5,048 nucleotides of DNA. Origin: Candidatus Latescibacterota bacterium (lineage in GTDB: Bacteria > JAAXHH01 > JABIQT01). Each line of letters opens with the position of its first letter. The stretch's first letter is position 1. The translations under genes and the position numbers were made by a program. The notes beneath the pieces were generated by a model that was given only the letters and a program-made list of their open reading frames with translations, ran no database searches and had not been told where the DNA came from. Positions 1 to 5,048 of this stretch are shown here, one piece after another. The DNA lies in the NCBI GenBank assembly GCA_018667995.1, contig JABIQT010000164.1:1-5048 (forward strand). Direction: 5' to 3'.

Positions 1-373
1 ATCGACGGGACACCGACAGATCCTCCTGACTGAACGCGGCACGAGTTTTGGATATCATGACCTGGTGACCGATCTGCGCTCGCTTCCGCTGATGCGAAAA
101 ACAGGCTATCCAGTGGTATTCGATGCAACCCACGTGGTGCGCATCTACGGGCGCCCAAGTAGCGACGCTTCGGGTGGGACTCCCGAATTCATCTATCCCC
201 TGGCGAGAGCAGGTGTGGCCGCGGGGTGCGACGCTGTCTTCATCGAAACGCATCCGCGCGTTGATGAGGCCCTGTGCGATGCCGCAAGCATGCTACCCAT
301 AGACCAACTCGAACCTCTGCTCAATCAGCTGATTGAAATCAGCGAGGTCGTCCGGCGGCACGACGTCCGATAA
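1..373 (+). CDS. kdsA: 3-deoxy-8-phosphooctulonate (KDO-8-P) synthase, 3' part of gene
   Basis: This is the C-terminal 123 codons of KdsA. The frame is open to the left edge, so the start lies outside the window. KdsA condenses phosphoenolpyruvate with arabinose-5-phosphate in the cytoplasm to give KDO-8-phosphate, the precursor of the LPS inner-core sugar. Recognisable blocks are ERGTSFGY (32-55), a DATH block (122-133), SGGTPEF and GCDAVFIETHP (ending at 256). The stretch from EALCDA to the end closely follows the KdsA C-terminus of the Aquifex type. The His of DATH, the Glu of ETHP and the Asp of CDA (278-280) are the positions that bind metal in metal-dependent KdsA. The N-terminal Cys/Asn that separates metal-dependent from metal-independent enzymes is not in the window. 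The usual DATHSVQ is DATHVVR here. An internal GTG at 65 is not the start, because conserved KdsA sequence continues upstream of it. The stop (371-373) lies 31 bases before the next gene, which fits one operon. Confidence 0.95.
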   Translation, partial: STGHRQILLTERGTSFGYHDLVTDLRSLPLMRKTGYPVVFDATHVVRIYGRPSSDASGGTPEFIYPLARAGVAAGCDAVFIETHPRVDEALCDAASMLPIDQLEPLLNQLIEISEVVRRHDVR

Positions 374-391
374 CGGACTCCGACGGCACCC

Positions 392-399
392 GAAGGTGG
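392..399 (+). promoter_or_regulatory. Ribosome binding site that sets the acyltransferase start
   Basis: GAAGGTGG ends 5 bases before the ATG at 405 (GAAGG itself is 8 bases away). This favours the 405 start over the in-frame ATG at 333, which would overlap kdsA by about 40 bases and add 24 polar residues with no resemblance to the family. Confidence 0.6.
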
Positions 400-404
400 C
401 CGAC

Positions 405-1301
405 ATGTGGCGCAAACGACTCAGGCACCGGATCGTATACCTCTCTATTCGTGGCTTTCTCCAGTTTATAAATTTCATTCCACGCAGGACTGCGCTTTCC
501 ATCTGCGATGTGTTGGGCCGAATCGCGTACCATGCCGCGCGAGAAACGCGGCTTCGGACCATATCACATCTCAAGTTGGCATATGCGGGTGAATGTCCTG
601 GTCTTGACGCCGCAAGAATGGCCGTCAGTGTTTTCCGGAATTTAGGGCGGAACGCGGTAGATGTGCTTCGCATGAGGAAGCTGGATTCGGCCACCATGGA
701 TCGGCTCATTTCGCACCAGGGGCTGTCATATCTTGAAGAAGCCTATGGAAGAGGCGAGGGAGTTCTTGCGGTCAGTGGCCATATCGGTAACTTTGAACTA
801 CTGGGTACGTTCCTGGCGATGCGTGGATTCCGCGTTACCGTGGTGGCGACAACCCTACACGATGAGCGGCTCGACGCACTGCTTCAGGAGAATCGGTCTC
901 TGGGAGGGCTCAAGGTGGTGCCCCGTAGTCACGCCACCTCGGCTGTCCTGAGGGCACTACGACGTGGCGAGGTGGTCGGTCTTCTCGTGGATCAGGACAC
1001 TCGTGTGCCGGGCGTTTTTGTAGAGTTTTTCAACAAACCGGCATTTACACCAATCGGCCCCGTGGTTATCGCTGGACGGACCGGAGCGCCGATCGTACCT
1101 ATGGGAATTCATCGACTTGAAGACGACACCCACCTGGTGACTGTCAGGCCGCCAATTGATGTGGAGAAGCGGCCATCTGAGCGGTCGATAGTTGCCGTAA
1201 CGCAGAGATACACATCGGAGCTCGAAGTACTCATCAGGAGGGCGCCGGCACAATGGGTCTGGATGCACGAAAGATGGAAAACAAAACCCCCGGGGGAATG
1301 A
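405..1301 (+). CDS. lpxL: Lipid A late acyltransferase, LpxL/HtrB family
   Basis: A 298-aa protein of the LABLP acyltransferase family (LpxL/LpxM/HtrB), close to the usual length of about 300 aa. These inner-membrane enzymes move an acyl chain from acyl-ACP onto the hydroxyl of a primary acyl chain of KDO-lipid A on the cytoplasmic face. The N-terminus has a basic start followed by a hydrophobic segment (about residues 10-45) that would anchor it. The catalytic H-x4-E motif is SGHIGNFE (H126, E131). Further family marks are LLVDQD (193-198), G-VFVEFF followed by TPIGP (215-219), TGAP (226-229) and the C-terminal QWVWMHERWK (283-292). The start at 405 is chosen for its ribosome binding site; an in-frame ATG at 333 exists. 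The 3' end overlaps the lptC-like gene. Placement after kdsA fits, since late acyltransferases generally act on KDO-bearing lipid A. The family is clear. Whether it adds laurate, myristate or another chain, and at which position, cannot be read from the sequence, so the symbol is by family only. Confidence 0.9.
   Translation: MWRKRLRHRIVYLSIRGFLQFINFIPRRTALSICDVLGRIAYHAARETRLRTISHLKLAYAGECPGLDAARMAVSVFRNLGRNAVDVLRMRKLDSATMDRLISHQGLSYLEEAYGRGEGVLAVSGHIGNFELLGTFLAMRGFRVTVVATTLHDERLDALLQENRSLGGLKVVPRSHATSAVLRALRRGEVVGLLVDQDTRVPGVFVEFFNKPAFTPIGPVVIAGRTGAPIVPMGIHRLEDDTHLVTVRPPIDVEKRPSERSIVAVTQRYTSELEVLIRRAPAQWVWMHERWKTKPPGE
1236..1241 (+). promoter_or_regulatory. Consensus Shine-Dalgarno inside the end of lpxL
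   Basis: A perfect AGGAGG lies in the last part of the acyltransferase coding region, 11 bases before the ATG at 1253. It supports 1253 as the start of the lptC-like gene, although the spacing is at the long end. The competing ATG at 1298 forms an ATGA stop-start overlap with lpxL and has only a run of G (1292-1296) almost touching it. Confidence 0.5.
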
Positions 1302-1867
1302 ATCATTTGGCATTGCTGCTGCTATGCCTCGTCTGGCTGTGCTGCTCGGAGGAGAATCGGTCTCCCGGTACCACGCCGGAAGCAGTAGGACGTCTTCCCG
1401 ATCAAGAATCGTGGCAGGCCACAATTTACCTATTGGAGGACGATCGGCACCGAGTGATCGTCGAAGCCGGCCATCGTGTGTTCTTTCAGACCGAACAGGA
1501 AACCCGTATAGACGAGGGGCTAACCGTCCAGTTTTTCGACGAGAATGGTGTGCTGTCGTCGACACTCACCGCTGCCGAGGGTGTGATATTCGAAGAAACG
1601 CGCGATATGACTGTCTCTGGTTCCGTGGTAATCATCAGCCCCGATCGCGGAAAGCTTGAGACCGACTCTCTGTCATGGATCGAAGACGACAATCGGATAA
1701 CGACCAGATCCAGAGTTCGGATCTCCACGGAACGCGACGTCATTACGGGCGTCGGATTTGAGGCGGATCCAAATTTGGATCAGTGGCAGATCCTTAAGGA
1801 CGTCGAGGGAACATTTGATCGCGGAGATGCGCTGCGCGAGCAGATGAACGACTCGCCAAATGAATAA
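1253..1867 (+). CDS. lptC: LptC-like LPS export protein, single-span or lipoprotein
   Basis: A 204-aa protein with the LptC/YrbK layout: one N-terminal hydrophobic segment (about residues 19-31, ALLLLCLVWLCC) and then a periplasmic beta-strand domain. LptC receives LPS from the inner-membrane transporter and passes it to LptA. The family pattern is visible: an EGLTVQFFDENG strand, a TAAEGVIFEETRDMTVSGSV unit (residues 104-123), KLETDSLSW, an ITTRSRVRI strand and then ITGVGFEADPNL near the end. The start is uncertain. ATG 1253 has a perfect AGGAGG and gives an n-region with R6, K7 and K11. ATG 1274 is possible. ATG 1298 overlaps the lpxL stop as ATGA but leaves no basic residue before the hydrophobic core. 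Two cysteines (C30, C31) close the hydrophobic segment and could be a lipid attachment site, but the residue before the first is Leu rather than Gly/Ala/Ser, so this is a poor lipobox. The family is assigned from pattern and from its position directly before lptA-lptB. Confidence 0.82.
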   Translation: MGLDARKMENKTPGGMNHLALLLLCLVWLCCSEENRSPGTTPEAVGRLPDQESWQATIYLLEDDRHRVIVEAGHRVFFQTEQETRIDEGLTVQFFDENGVLSSTLTAAEGVIFEETRDMTVSGSVVIISPDRGKLETDSLSWIEDDNRITTRSRVRISTERDVITGVGFEADPNLDQWQILKDVEGTFDRGDALREQMNDSPNE

Positions 1868-1896
1868 ATGCAAAACAAGCACAAAGTGTGCCATAT

Positions 1897-1909
1897 ATGC
1901 AGAATGCAT
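1897..1909 (+). repeat. Small inverted repeat in the lptC-lptA gap
   Basis: ATGCA-GAA-TGCAT is a perfect 5-bp dyad with a 3-base centre. It lies 33 bases upstream of the -35 of the promoter candidate at 1942-1970 and covers one possible lptA start codon. It could be an operator half-site pair, but a dyad this short is expected by chance fairly often. Confidence 0.2.
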
Positions 1910-3213
1910 GTGTTAATTCGTTCATAAGTACCTGTTGCCTCTTGACTGTGCTAGGTTGCCGTGTTATATTGCGGGCACTCAATGCTCGGGCTACAAGCCC
2001 TTTCGCCCTTGCTCTGCTGGTGATCATAATGTGCTTGGGACTGTCTCGGTTGGCCACGGCGCAATCGGATCCCGTGGAAGTGAAACATGCCGATTCCTGG
2101 CGTGGTACAGGCGTTGATGATGTGTTTCACCTTGAGGGCAACGTCTCGATAATACATGGCGAAACTGTCCTGAGCAGCGATTATGTCCGATACCGGAAAG
2201 TGGATGGTGAGCTCGCCCTCGACGGTCACGTGGTTATTGTGCGCAGCGGGACCATCATGTCTGCGGATCACGTTGTATATCTCGAAGCAGACAGACAGGC
2301 AATTGCCAGGGGATCTGTGGTAATTGTGGATGAGCAGCAAGGGCTGACTCTCAAAGGTGAGCAGGGGCACTATTTTCAGAAAGAAGAATACGCGATAATG
2401 ACTGGATCGCCTCAGCTGCTTCGTTCGGCTGAGGGGCAGGATCTGGCGATATCGGGAAAGCGACTATCCTACTACTTTGCGGGACCGGATTCGGCAAGGC
2501 GTGCTGTCATAACCGATAGCGTCACGGTGCACGATAGGTTCGAGAAGATACGAGTGACCTGTGATCGCGTCGACTATACGAGGGAACCAGAAGAGGCCTT
2601 GATAACCGGTAATCCGCAATTGGTGAAGTATCAAATAGATTCTGAGAAACAGGTCGTCGTTACGGGTAACCAGATGGTTTATCGAATGACAGACAAGCTG
2701 GCGGATGTGTATGATTCGGTAGTCGTGACGCGTGGAGATCTGCGTGCGACGTGTGACACGCTGCACTACACCGCTGAATGGGCGCATCTGGCAGGCGATC
2801 CACAGCTGCGAGAGGGCAATAACGAAGTGGGTGGGGAGGATATTCGTCTCACACTCGCGGACGATTCTGTTACCGAAGCGGTTGTTACCGGTAATGCCAG
2901 GGCTCTTTATGCTCCGGTTTTGTCTCTGGAGGAGTCGAGCTCTCTAAATGTGCCCAGGAGCACTATCGAAGGGCGGACCTTGACGATTCAGTTTCAAGAA
3001 GAGTCAGTTCGCGAAATCCGGGCCACACAGAATGCCACCAGCGTCTACAATTCTGCTGGCGAGGCTTCGTCGGATGGCCCACCTGGCAGCAATAGCGTCC
3101 GTGCGTCGGAAATAACCATTTCGATAGTCGATGGTCAGTTGATAAATGTGTCTGCCCGCGGGGCTGTGACGGGGATATACACCACTCCTGCTGAGGCCGG
3201 TACGTTGCCTTAG
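1897..3213 (+). CDS. lptA: OstA/LptA-like LPS transport protein, long multi-repeat form
   Basis: A 438-aa exported protein built from OstA/LptA beta-jellyroll units. LptA forms the periplasmic bridge carrying LPS from LptC to LptD. Near residues 36-55 is a signal-type core ending ATA before QSD, a likely signal peptidase I site. Repeat units follow. Each has short strands of the type G-x-V-x-V/I and closes with a matching block: TGSPQL (169-174), TGNPQL (237-242) and AGDPQL (299-304), 62-68 residues apart. After GNARALY the last unit carries ATSVY and ends [12 protein letters not shown], a pattern of FCB-type OstA proteins. E. coli LptA is about 185 aa, so this one may span more of the periplasm or combine LptA with part of another OstA domain. 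The start is doubtful. GTG 1888 and ATG 1897 give a Cys-rich leader with an extra hydrophobic stretch. TTG 1969 would give a textbook signal peptide of about 31 residues (basic RALNAR, then the hydrophobic core). No start has a strong ribosome binding site. The stop is 8 bases before lptB. Confidence 0.83.
   Translation: MQNACVNSFISTCCLLTVLGCRVILRALNARATSPFALALLVIIMCLGLSRLATAQSDPVEVKHADSWRGTGVDDVFHLEGNVSIIHGETVLSSDYVRYRKVDGELALDGHVVIVRSGTIMSADHVVYLEADRQAIARGSVVIVDEQQGLTLKGEQGHYFQKEEYAIMTGSPQLLRSAEGQDLAISGKRLSYYFAGPDSARRAVITDSVTVHDRFEKIRVTCDRVDYTREPEEALITGNPQLVKYQIDSEKQVVVTGNQMVYRMTDKLADVYDSVVVTRGDLRATCDTLHYTAEWAHLAGDPQLREGNNEVGGEDIRLTLADDSVTEAVVTGNARALYAPVLSLEESSSLNVPRSTIEGRTLTIQFQEESVREIRATQNATSVYNSAGEASSDGPPGSNSVRASEITISIVDGQLINVSARGAVTGIYTTPAEAGTLP
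1942..1970 (+). promoter_or_regulatory. Near-consensus vegetative (sigma-70 type) promoter candidate
   Basis: TTGACT (1942-1947) and TATATT (1965-1970) each match the -35 and -10 consensus at five of six positions and are separated by exactly 17 bases. Transcription would begin near 1977. The site sits in the region between the lptC stop and the LptA signal peptide, where the translated sequence is Cys-rich and does not look conserved. It would drive lptA-lptB and perhaps rpoN separately from kdsA-lpxL-lptC. Its start point falls after every good candidate start codon of lptA, so either the promoter is fortuitous, it serves mainly lptB-rpoN, or translation starts unusually late. It has not been tested against known promoters of this lineage. 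Confidence 0.45.
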
Positions 3214-3221
3214 AATCGGGA

Positions 3222-3971
3222 ATGCGCGTGCGATGTCTGGCAGCAAGAGAACTCGTTAAGGTATACCAGAGTAGGCGTGTCGTAAACGATGTAACGATAC
3301 GGGTAGAGCAGGGAGAGGTCGTAGGGCTTCTCGGACCCAATGGCGCCGGCAAAACCACGACGTTTTATATGATTGTCGGTATGATCCGGCCTCAGTCAGG
3401 TCAGATAGTGCTTGAGGATGAAGAGAAAGAAGTCTCTCAGGAGATCACGTCGTGGCCCATGTATCGACGGGCTCGGATCGGGATTGGTTATCTGGCTCAA
3501 GAGCCCTCGATTTTCAGGAAGATGACTGTTGAAGAAAACCTGATGGCAATTCTTGAGACTTTACCGCTGTCGAAGTTGGAAAGAAAAGAGCGCCTGGAAG
3601 CTTTCCTTGAGGACTTCGGAGTGACGCATCTGGCGAGAAAGAAAGCATACACGCTCTCGGGTGGCGAACGCCAAAGAACTGAAATCAGTAGAGTACTTGT
3701 AACGGACCCCAGCTTTATACTGTTGGATGAGCCGTTTGCTGGAATAGATCCCATTGCCGTAGAGGACATCCAGGAGATGATCCGAAGATTGAAGTCGAGA
3801 GGGCTTGGGATTCTGATTACGGATCACACGGTTAGAGAGACACTACAGATTACCGATCGGGCATATATCATGGCCGAAGGGGCCATTTTGAAGTCAGGCA
3901 CTGCCGAATTCCTGGCCAACGATCCGGAAGCTCGCCGAATATATCTGGGTGAACGTTTCCGGTTGGATTGA
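3222..3971 (+). CDS. lptB: LPS export ABC transporter ATP-binding protein LptB
   Basis: A 249-aa ABC ATPase, close to the usual length of about 240 aa. LptB is the cytoplasmic ATPase that, as a dimer with LptF/LptG, extracts LPS from the inner membrane and drives it along the LptC-LptA bridge. All nucleotide-binding motifs are present: Walker [10 protein letters not shown] (38-46), Q-loop Gln93 in GYLAQEPS, signature LSGGERQR (145-152), Walker [11 protein letters not shown] (165-174) and H-loop His202 in [12 protein letters not shown]. LptB-specific marks are [24 protein letters not shown] in the region that contacts the permease, and a C-terminus IYLGERFRL nearly the same as in E. coli. Compared with E. 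coli there are a few extra charged residues (about 65-73, EDEEKEVSQ) before the PMYRRAR block. ATG 3222 is 8 bases after the lptA stop. GTG 3228 is an alternative with GGGA 6 bases ahead of it and loses only two residues. It is in the same transcription unit as lptA. Confidence 0.96.
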   Translation: MRVRCLAARELVKVYQSRRVVNDVTIRVEQGEVVGLLGPNGAGKTTTFYMIVGMIRPQSGQIVLEDEEKEVSQEITSWPMYRRARIGIGYLAQEPSIFRKMTVEENLMAILETLPLSKLERKERLEAFLEDFGVTHLARKKAYTLSGGERQRTEISRVLVTDPSFILLDEPFAGIDPIAVEDIQEMIRRLKSRGLGILITDHTVRETLQITDRAYIMAEGAILKSGTAEFLANDPEARRIYLGERFRLD

Positions 3972-3991
3972 TCTTTTCGCACCGATATAAA
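3963..3991 (+). promoter_or_regulatory. Weak promoter candidate for rpoN
   Basis: TTGGAT (3963-3968), overlapping the last codons of lptB, and TATAAA (3986-3991) are 17 bases apart. The -10 matches consensus at five of six positions and the -35 only at its TTG. Transcription would begin near 3998, giving a leader of about 42 bases before the rpoN ATG. The 68-base lptB-rpoN gap, the widest clear gap between coding regions here, leaves room for it. No stem-loop terminator was seen in the gap, so read-through from lptB is also likely. Confidence 0.3.
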
Positions 3992-4027
3992 CCGACCTAT
4001 TAGTTAAGGTAAGGAAGCCCTAATTCT

Positions 4028-4032
4028 GAGAG
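4028..4032 (+). promoter_or_regulatory. Ribosome binding site of rpoN
   Basis: GAGAG lies 7 bases before the ATG at 4040. It is a partial match to the consensus, but it is well spaced and in front of the only start that gives an intact region I. Confidence 0.4.
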
Positions 4033-4039
4033 TACAATC

Positions 4040-5048
4040 ATGGACCTCGGATTACGAACAGAAATAACGCAGAAATTATCTCCACAGCTTATGTACTCGC
4101 TGAAGCTTCTCCAGTATACATCCATGGAGTTGGAGATTGAACTTAAGCAGAAGCTTGAGGACAATCCCATGCTTGAAGTTATGGAGGATGAGGACGAAGA
4201 CGGCGAGAATGCCTCGAATGCTGAATCGGAAAACGAGCCCGACGAGGCGCCTGAGCCTGCAGCTGAGAAAAAGGAGGAATCAGAGGAGATCGACTGGGAT
4301 GAATATCTGCGGGATAAGAATGCCAAGGAAGAGAAGGAACTTAAAGAAGACAATAAAGAAGTCGATTGGGACGAGTACCTGAAGGACGGAACCGCCTACG
4401 AGAAGGAGTATCAGGAACAATATCAAAAGGACGAAGATCAGAATCTGATGGATCGCGAGGGAAAGTCTGGAGTCAGTCTGGACGAGTACCTACTGGAACA
4501 GTTCTATCTGCTTGAACTTACAGAACGGCAGCGTGAAATTGGAGAGTATCTGATTGGCAACCTGGAAGATGATGGATTGCTGTTGATGTCGCTTGAAGAC
4601 ATTGCTCTGGTCTACAAAGAAAGCGTGCAAAGCATCGAAGAGGTACTACTGAAGATTCAGACACTGGACCCGGTCGGGATCGGGGCTCGGAACCTGCAGG
4701 AGTCGCTGCAGCTCCAACTCGAATCCATCGGGAAGGGCGATTCTTTGTCAGCCACCTTGATCTCAAATCATTGGGATGATTTGCAGAATAGGCGGCTGGC
4801 GGTTATTAAGAAATCTCTCAAAGCCTCTCTTGAGGATATTCAAGCCGCTATCGAGGTAATATCCGGATTGAATCCTAAGCCAGGACATTCCATTAGCGAT
4901 GAAGCCGCAATCCCCATAATACCAGACCTTGTTGTAGAGCTTGTGGACGACGAATTCGTCGTCCTGATCAACGATAAAAACCTGCCCAGGTTGCGTGTCA
5001 GCAAGCTGTACCATAAGCTGCTGAATCGTAGTTCAAATGAACCGGATG
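4040..5048 (+). CDS. rpoN: RNA polymerase sigma-54 factor RpoN, 5' part of gene
   Basis: The first 336 codons of sigma-54, open at the right edge. RpoN directs RNA polymerase to -24/-12 promoters and needs an AAA+ activator to start transcription. Region I, which contacts the activator, is at about residues 5-47: LGLRTEITQKLSPQLMYSLK (residues 3-22) followed by LLQYTSMELEIELKQKLEDN (23-42) and PMLEV. Region II (about 49-140) is long and very rich in Glu/Asp/Lys, with a duplicated motif EEIDWDEYLRDK (82-93) and KEVDWDEYLKDG (106-117). The core-binding domain begins at SLDEYLLEQ (146-154). It contains LTERQREIGEYLIGNLEDDG, the highly conserved TLDPVGIGARNLQESL (from 208), LNPKPG (277-282), PDLVVE (from 295) and LPRLRVS (315-321). 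The helix-turn-helix and RpoN box lie beyond the window. Following lptB is the classical location of rpoN in Proteobacteria. ATG 4040 is the start that gives a full region I. Confidence 0.95.
   Translation, partial: MDLGLRTEITQKLSPQLMYSLKLLQYTSMELEIELKQKLEDNPMLEVMEDEDEDGENASNAESENEPDEAPEPAAEKKEESEEIDWDEYLRDKNAKEEKELKEDNKEVDWDEYLKDGTAYEKEYQEQYQKDEDQNLMDREGKSGVSLDEYLLEQFYLLELTERQREIGEYLIGNLEDDGLLLMSLEDIALVYKESVQSIEEVLLKIQTLDPVGIGARNLQESLQLQLESIGKGDSLSATLISNHWDDLQNRRLAVIKKSLKASLEDIQAAIEVISGLNPKPGHSISDEAAIPIIPDLVVELVDDEFVVLINDKNLPRLRVSKLYHKLLNRSSNEPD
4283..4390 (+). repeat. Duplicated DWDEYL motif in RpoN region II
   Basis: Two 12-residue units, 4283-4318 and 4355-4390, encode [E/K]E[I/V]DWDEYL[R/K]D with a spacing of 24 residues. 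The shared residues use several different codons (for example GAC/GAT for Asp, TAT/TAC for Tyr), so the duplication, if that is its origin, is old enough for silent positions to have drifted while the protein motif stayed. Confidence 0.7.

Noticed and set aside
293-709. Minus-strand frame spanning the kdsA-lpxL junction
   Set aside because: It covers the end of KdsA and the start of the acyltransferase, both well supported on the + strand, and has no domain of its own.
957-1565. Long open frame of 202 codons on the minus strand
   Set aside because: It lies antisense to the acyltransferase and lptC-like genes, which have clear family motifs. Its translation is Arg/Pro-rich and resembles no family I know.
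1868-1927. A 19-codon open frame directly after the lptC stop (TAAATG), ending at TAA 1925-1927
   Set aside because: It has no ribosome binding site of its own, no recognisable sequence, and lies in a stretch better explained as intergenic or leader DNA.
1945-1961. VLGC lipobox in the lptA leader if translated from ATG 1897
   Set aside because: A second, stronger hydrophobic segment with an ATA-Q signal peptidase I type site follows, and the region looks non-coding, so the lipobox match is probably chance.
3972-4039. Possible rho-independent terminator between lptB and rpoN
   Set aside because: No GC-rich stem followed by a T-run is visible. The only dyad-like piece (ACCTATTAGTTAAGGT) is imperfect and AT-rich.
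4000-4353. Ser-rich minus-strand open frame opposite rpoN
   Set aside because: The Ser runs are simply the complement of Glu/Asp/Lys codons in RpoN region II, so it is a shadow of that composition.

Overview
The window is one densely packed, all-plus-strand stretch of a Gram-negative chromosome devoted to lipopolysaccharide (LPS) synthesis and export. It runs into the gene for the alternative sigma factor sigma-54. The order is kdsA (3' end only) - lpxL/htrB-like acyltransferase - lptC-like - lptA/OstA-like - lptB - rpoN (5' part only). Every gene is on the + strand with overlaps or short gaps, so at least kdsA to lptB looks like a single operon. No mobile element, CRISPR array, tRNA or rRNA was seen, and no gene-free stretch exceeds about 300 bases.

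Positions 1-373 hold the C-terminal third or so of KdsA, which makes KDO-8-phosphate, the precursor of the inner-core sugar KDO. Positions 405-1301 encode a late (secondary) lipid A acyltransferase with the H-x4-E catalytic motif. Positions 1253-1867 encode an LptC-like membrane-anchored protein and 1897-3213 a long, repeat-built OstA/LptA-like periplasmic protein. Positions 3222-3971 encode LptB, the cytoplasmic ATPase. Together these span KDO supply, lipid A maturation, the energy source of export (LptB) and the periplasmic bridge (LptC, LptA). The permeases LptF/LptG and the outer-membrane LptD/LptE are not in this window. From 4040 to the window end is RpoN, with region I, an unusually long acidic region II containing a duplicated DWDEYL motif, and much of the core-binding domain. 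The DNA-binding part lies beyond the end.

The lptC-lptA-lptB-rpoN order is the same as in Proteobacteria, but here the genes are preceded by kdsA and an lpxL homologue. LptA is over twice the length of the E. coli protein (about 185 aa) and has several OstA repeats. That style of OstA protein, with units ending in A-x-L-x-G-x-P-x-L and a final G-x-Y segment, is familiar from the Fibrobacteres-Chlorobi-Bacteroidetes (FCB) side of the tree and allied candidate phyla. I therefore infer an FCB-related or uncultured diderm lineage with intermediate GC content. This is inference, not proof.

The window is mainly housekeeping. The points most worth a second look are the duplicated acidic motif in RpoN, a near-consensus promoter lying inside the annotated start region of the lptA-like gene, a second promoter candidate at the end of lptB for rpoN, and the unsettled starts and weak lipobox of the LptC-like protein.
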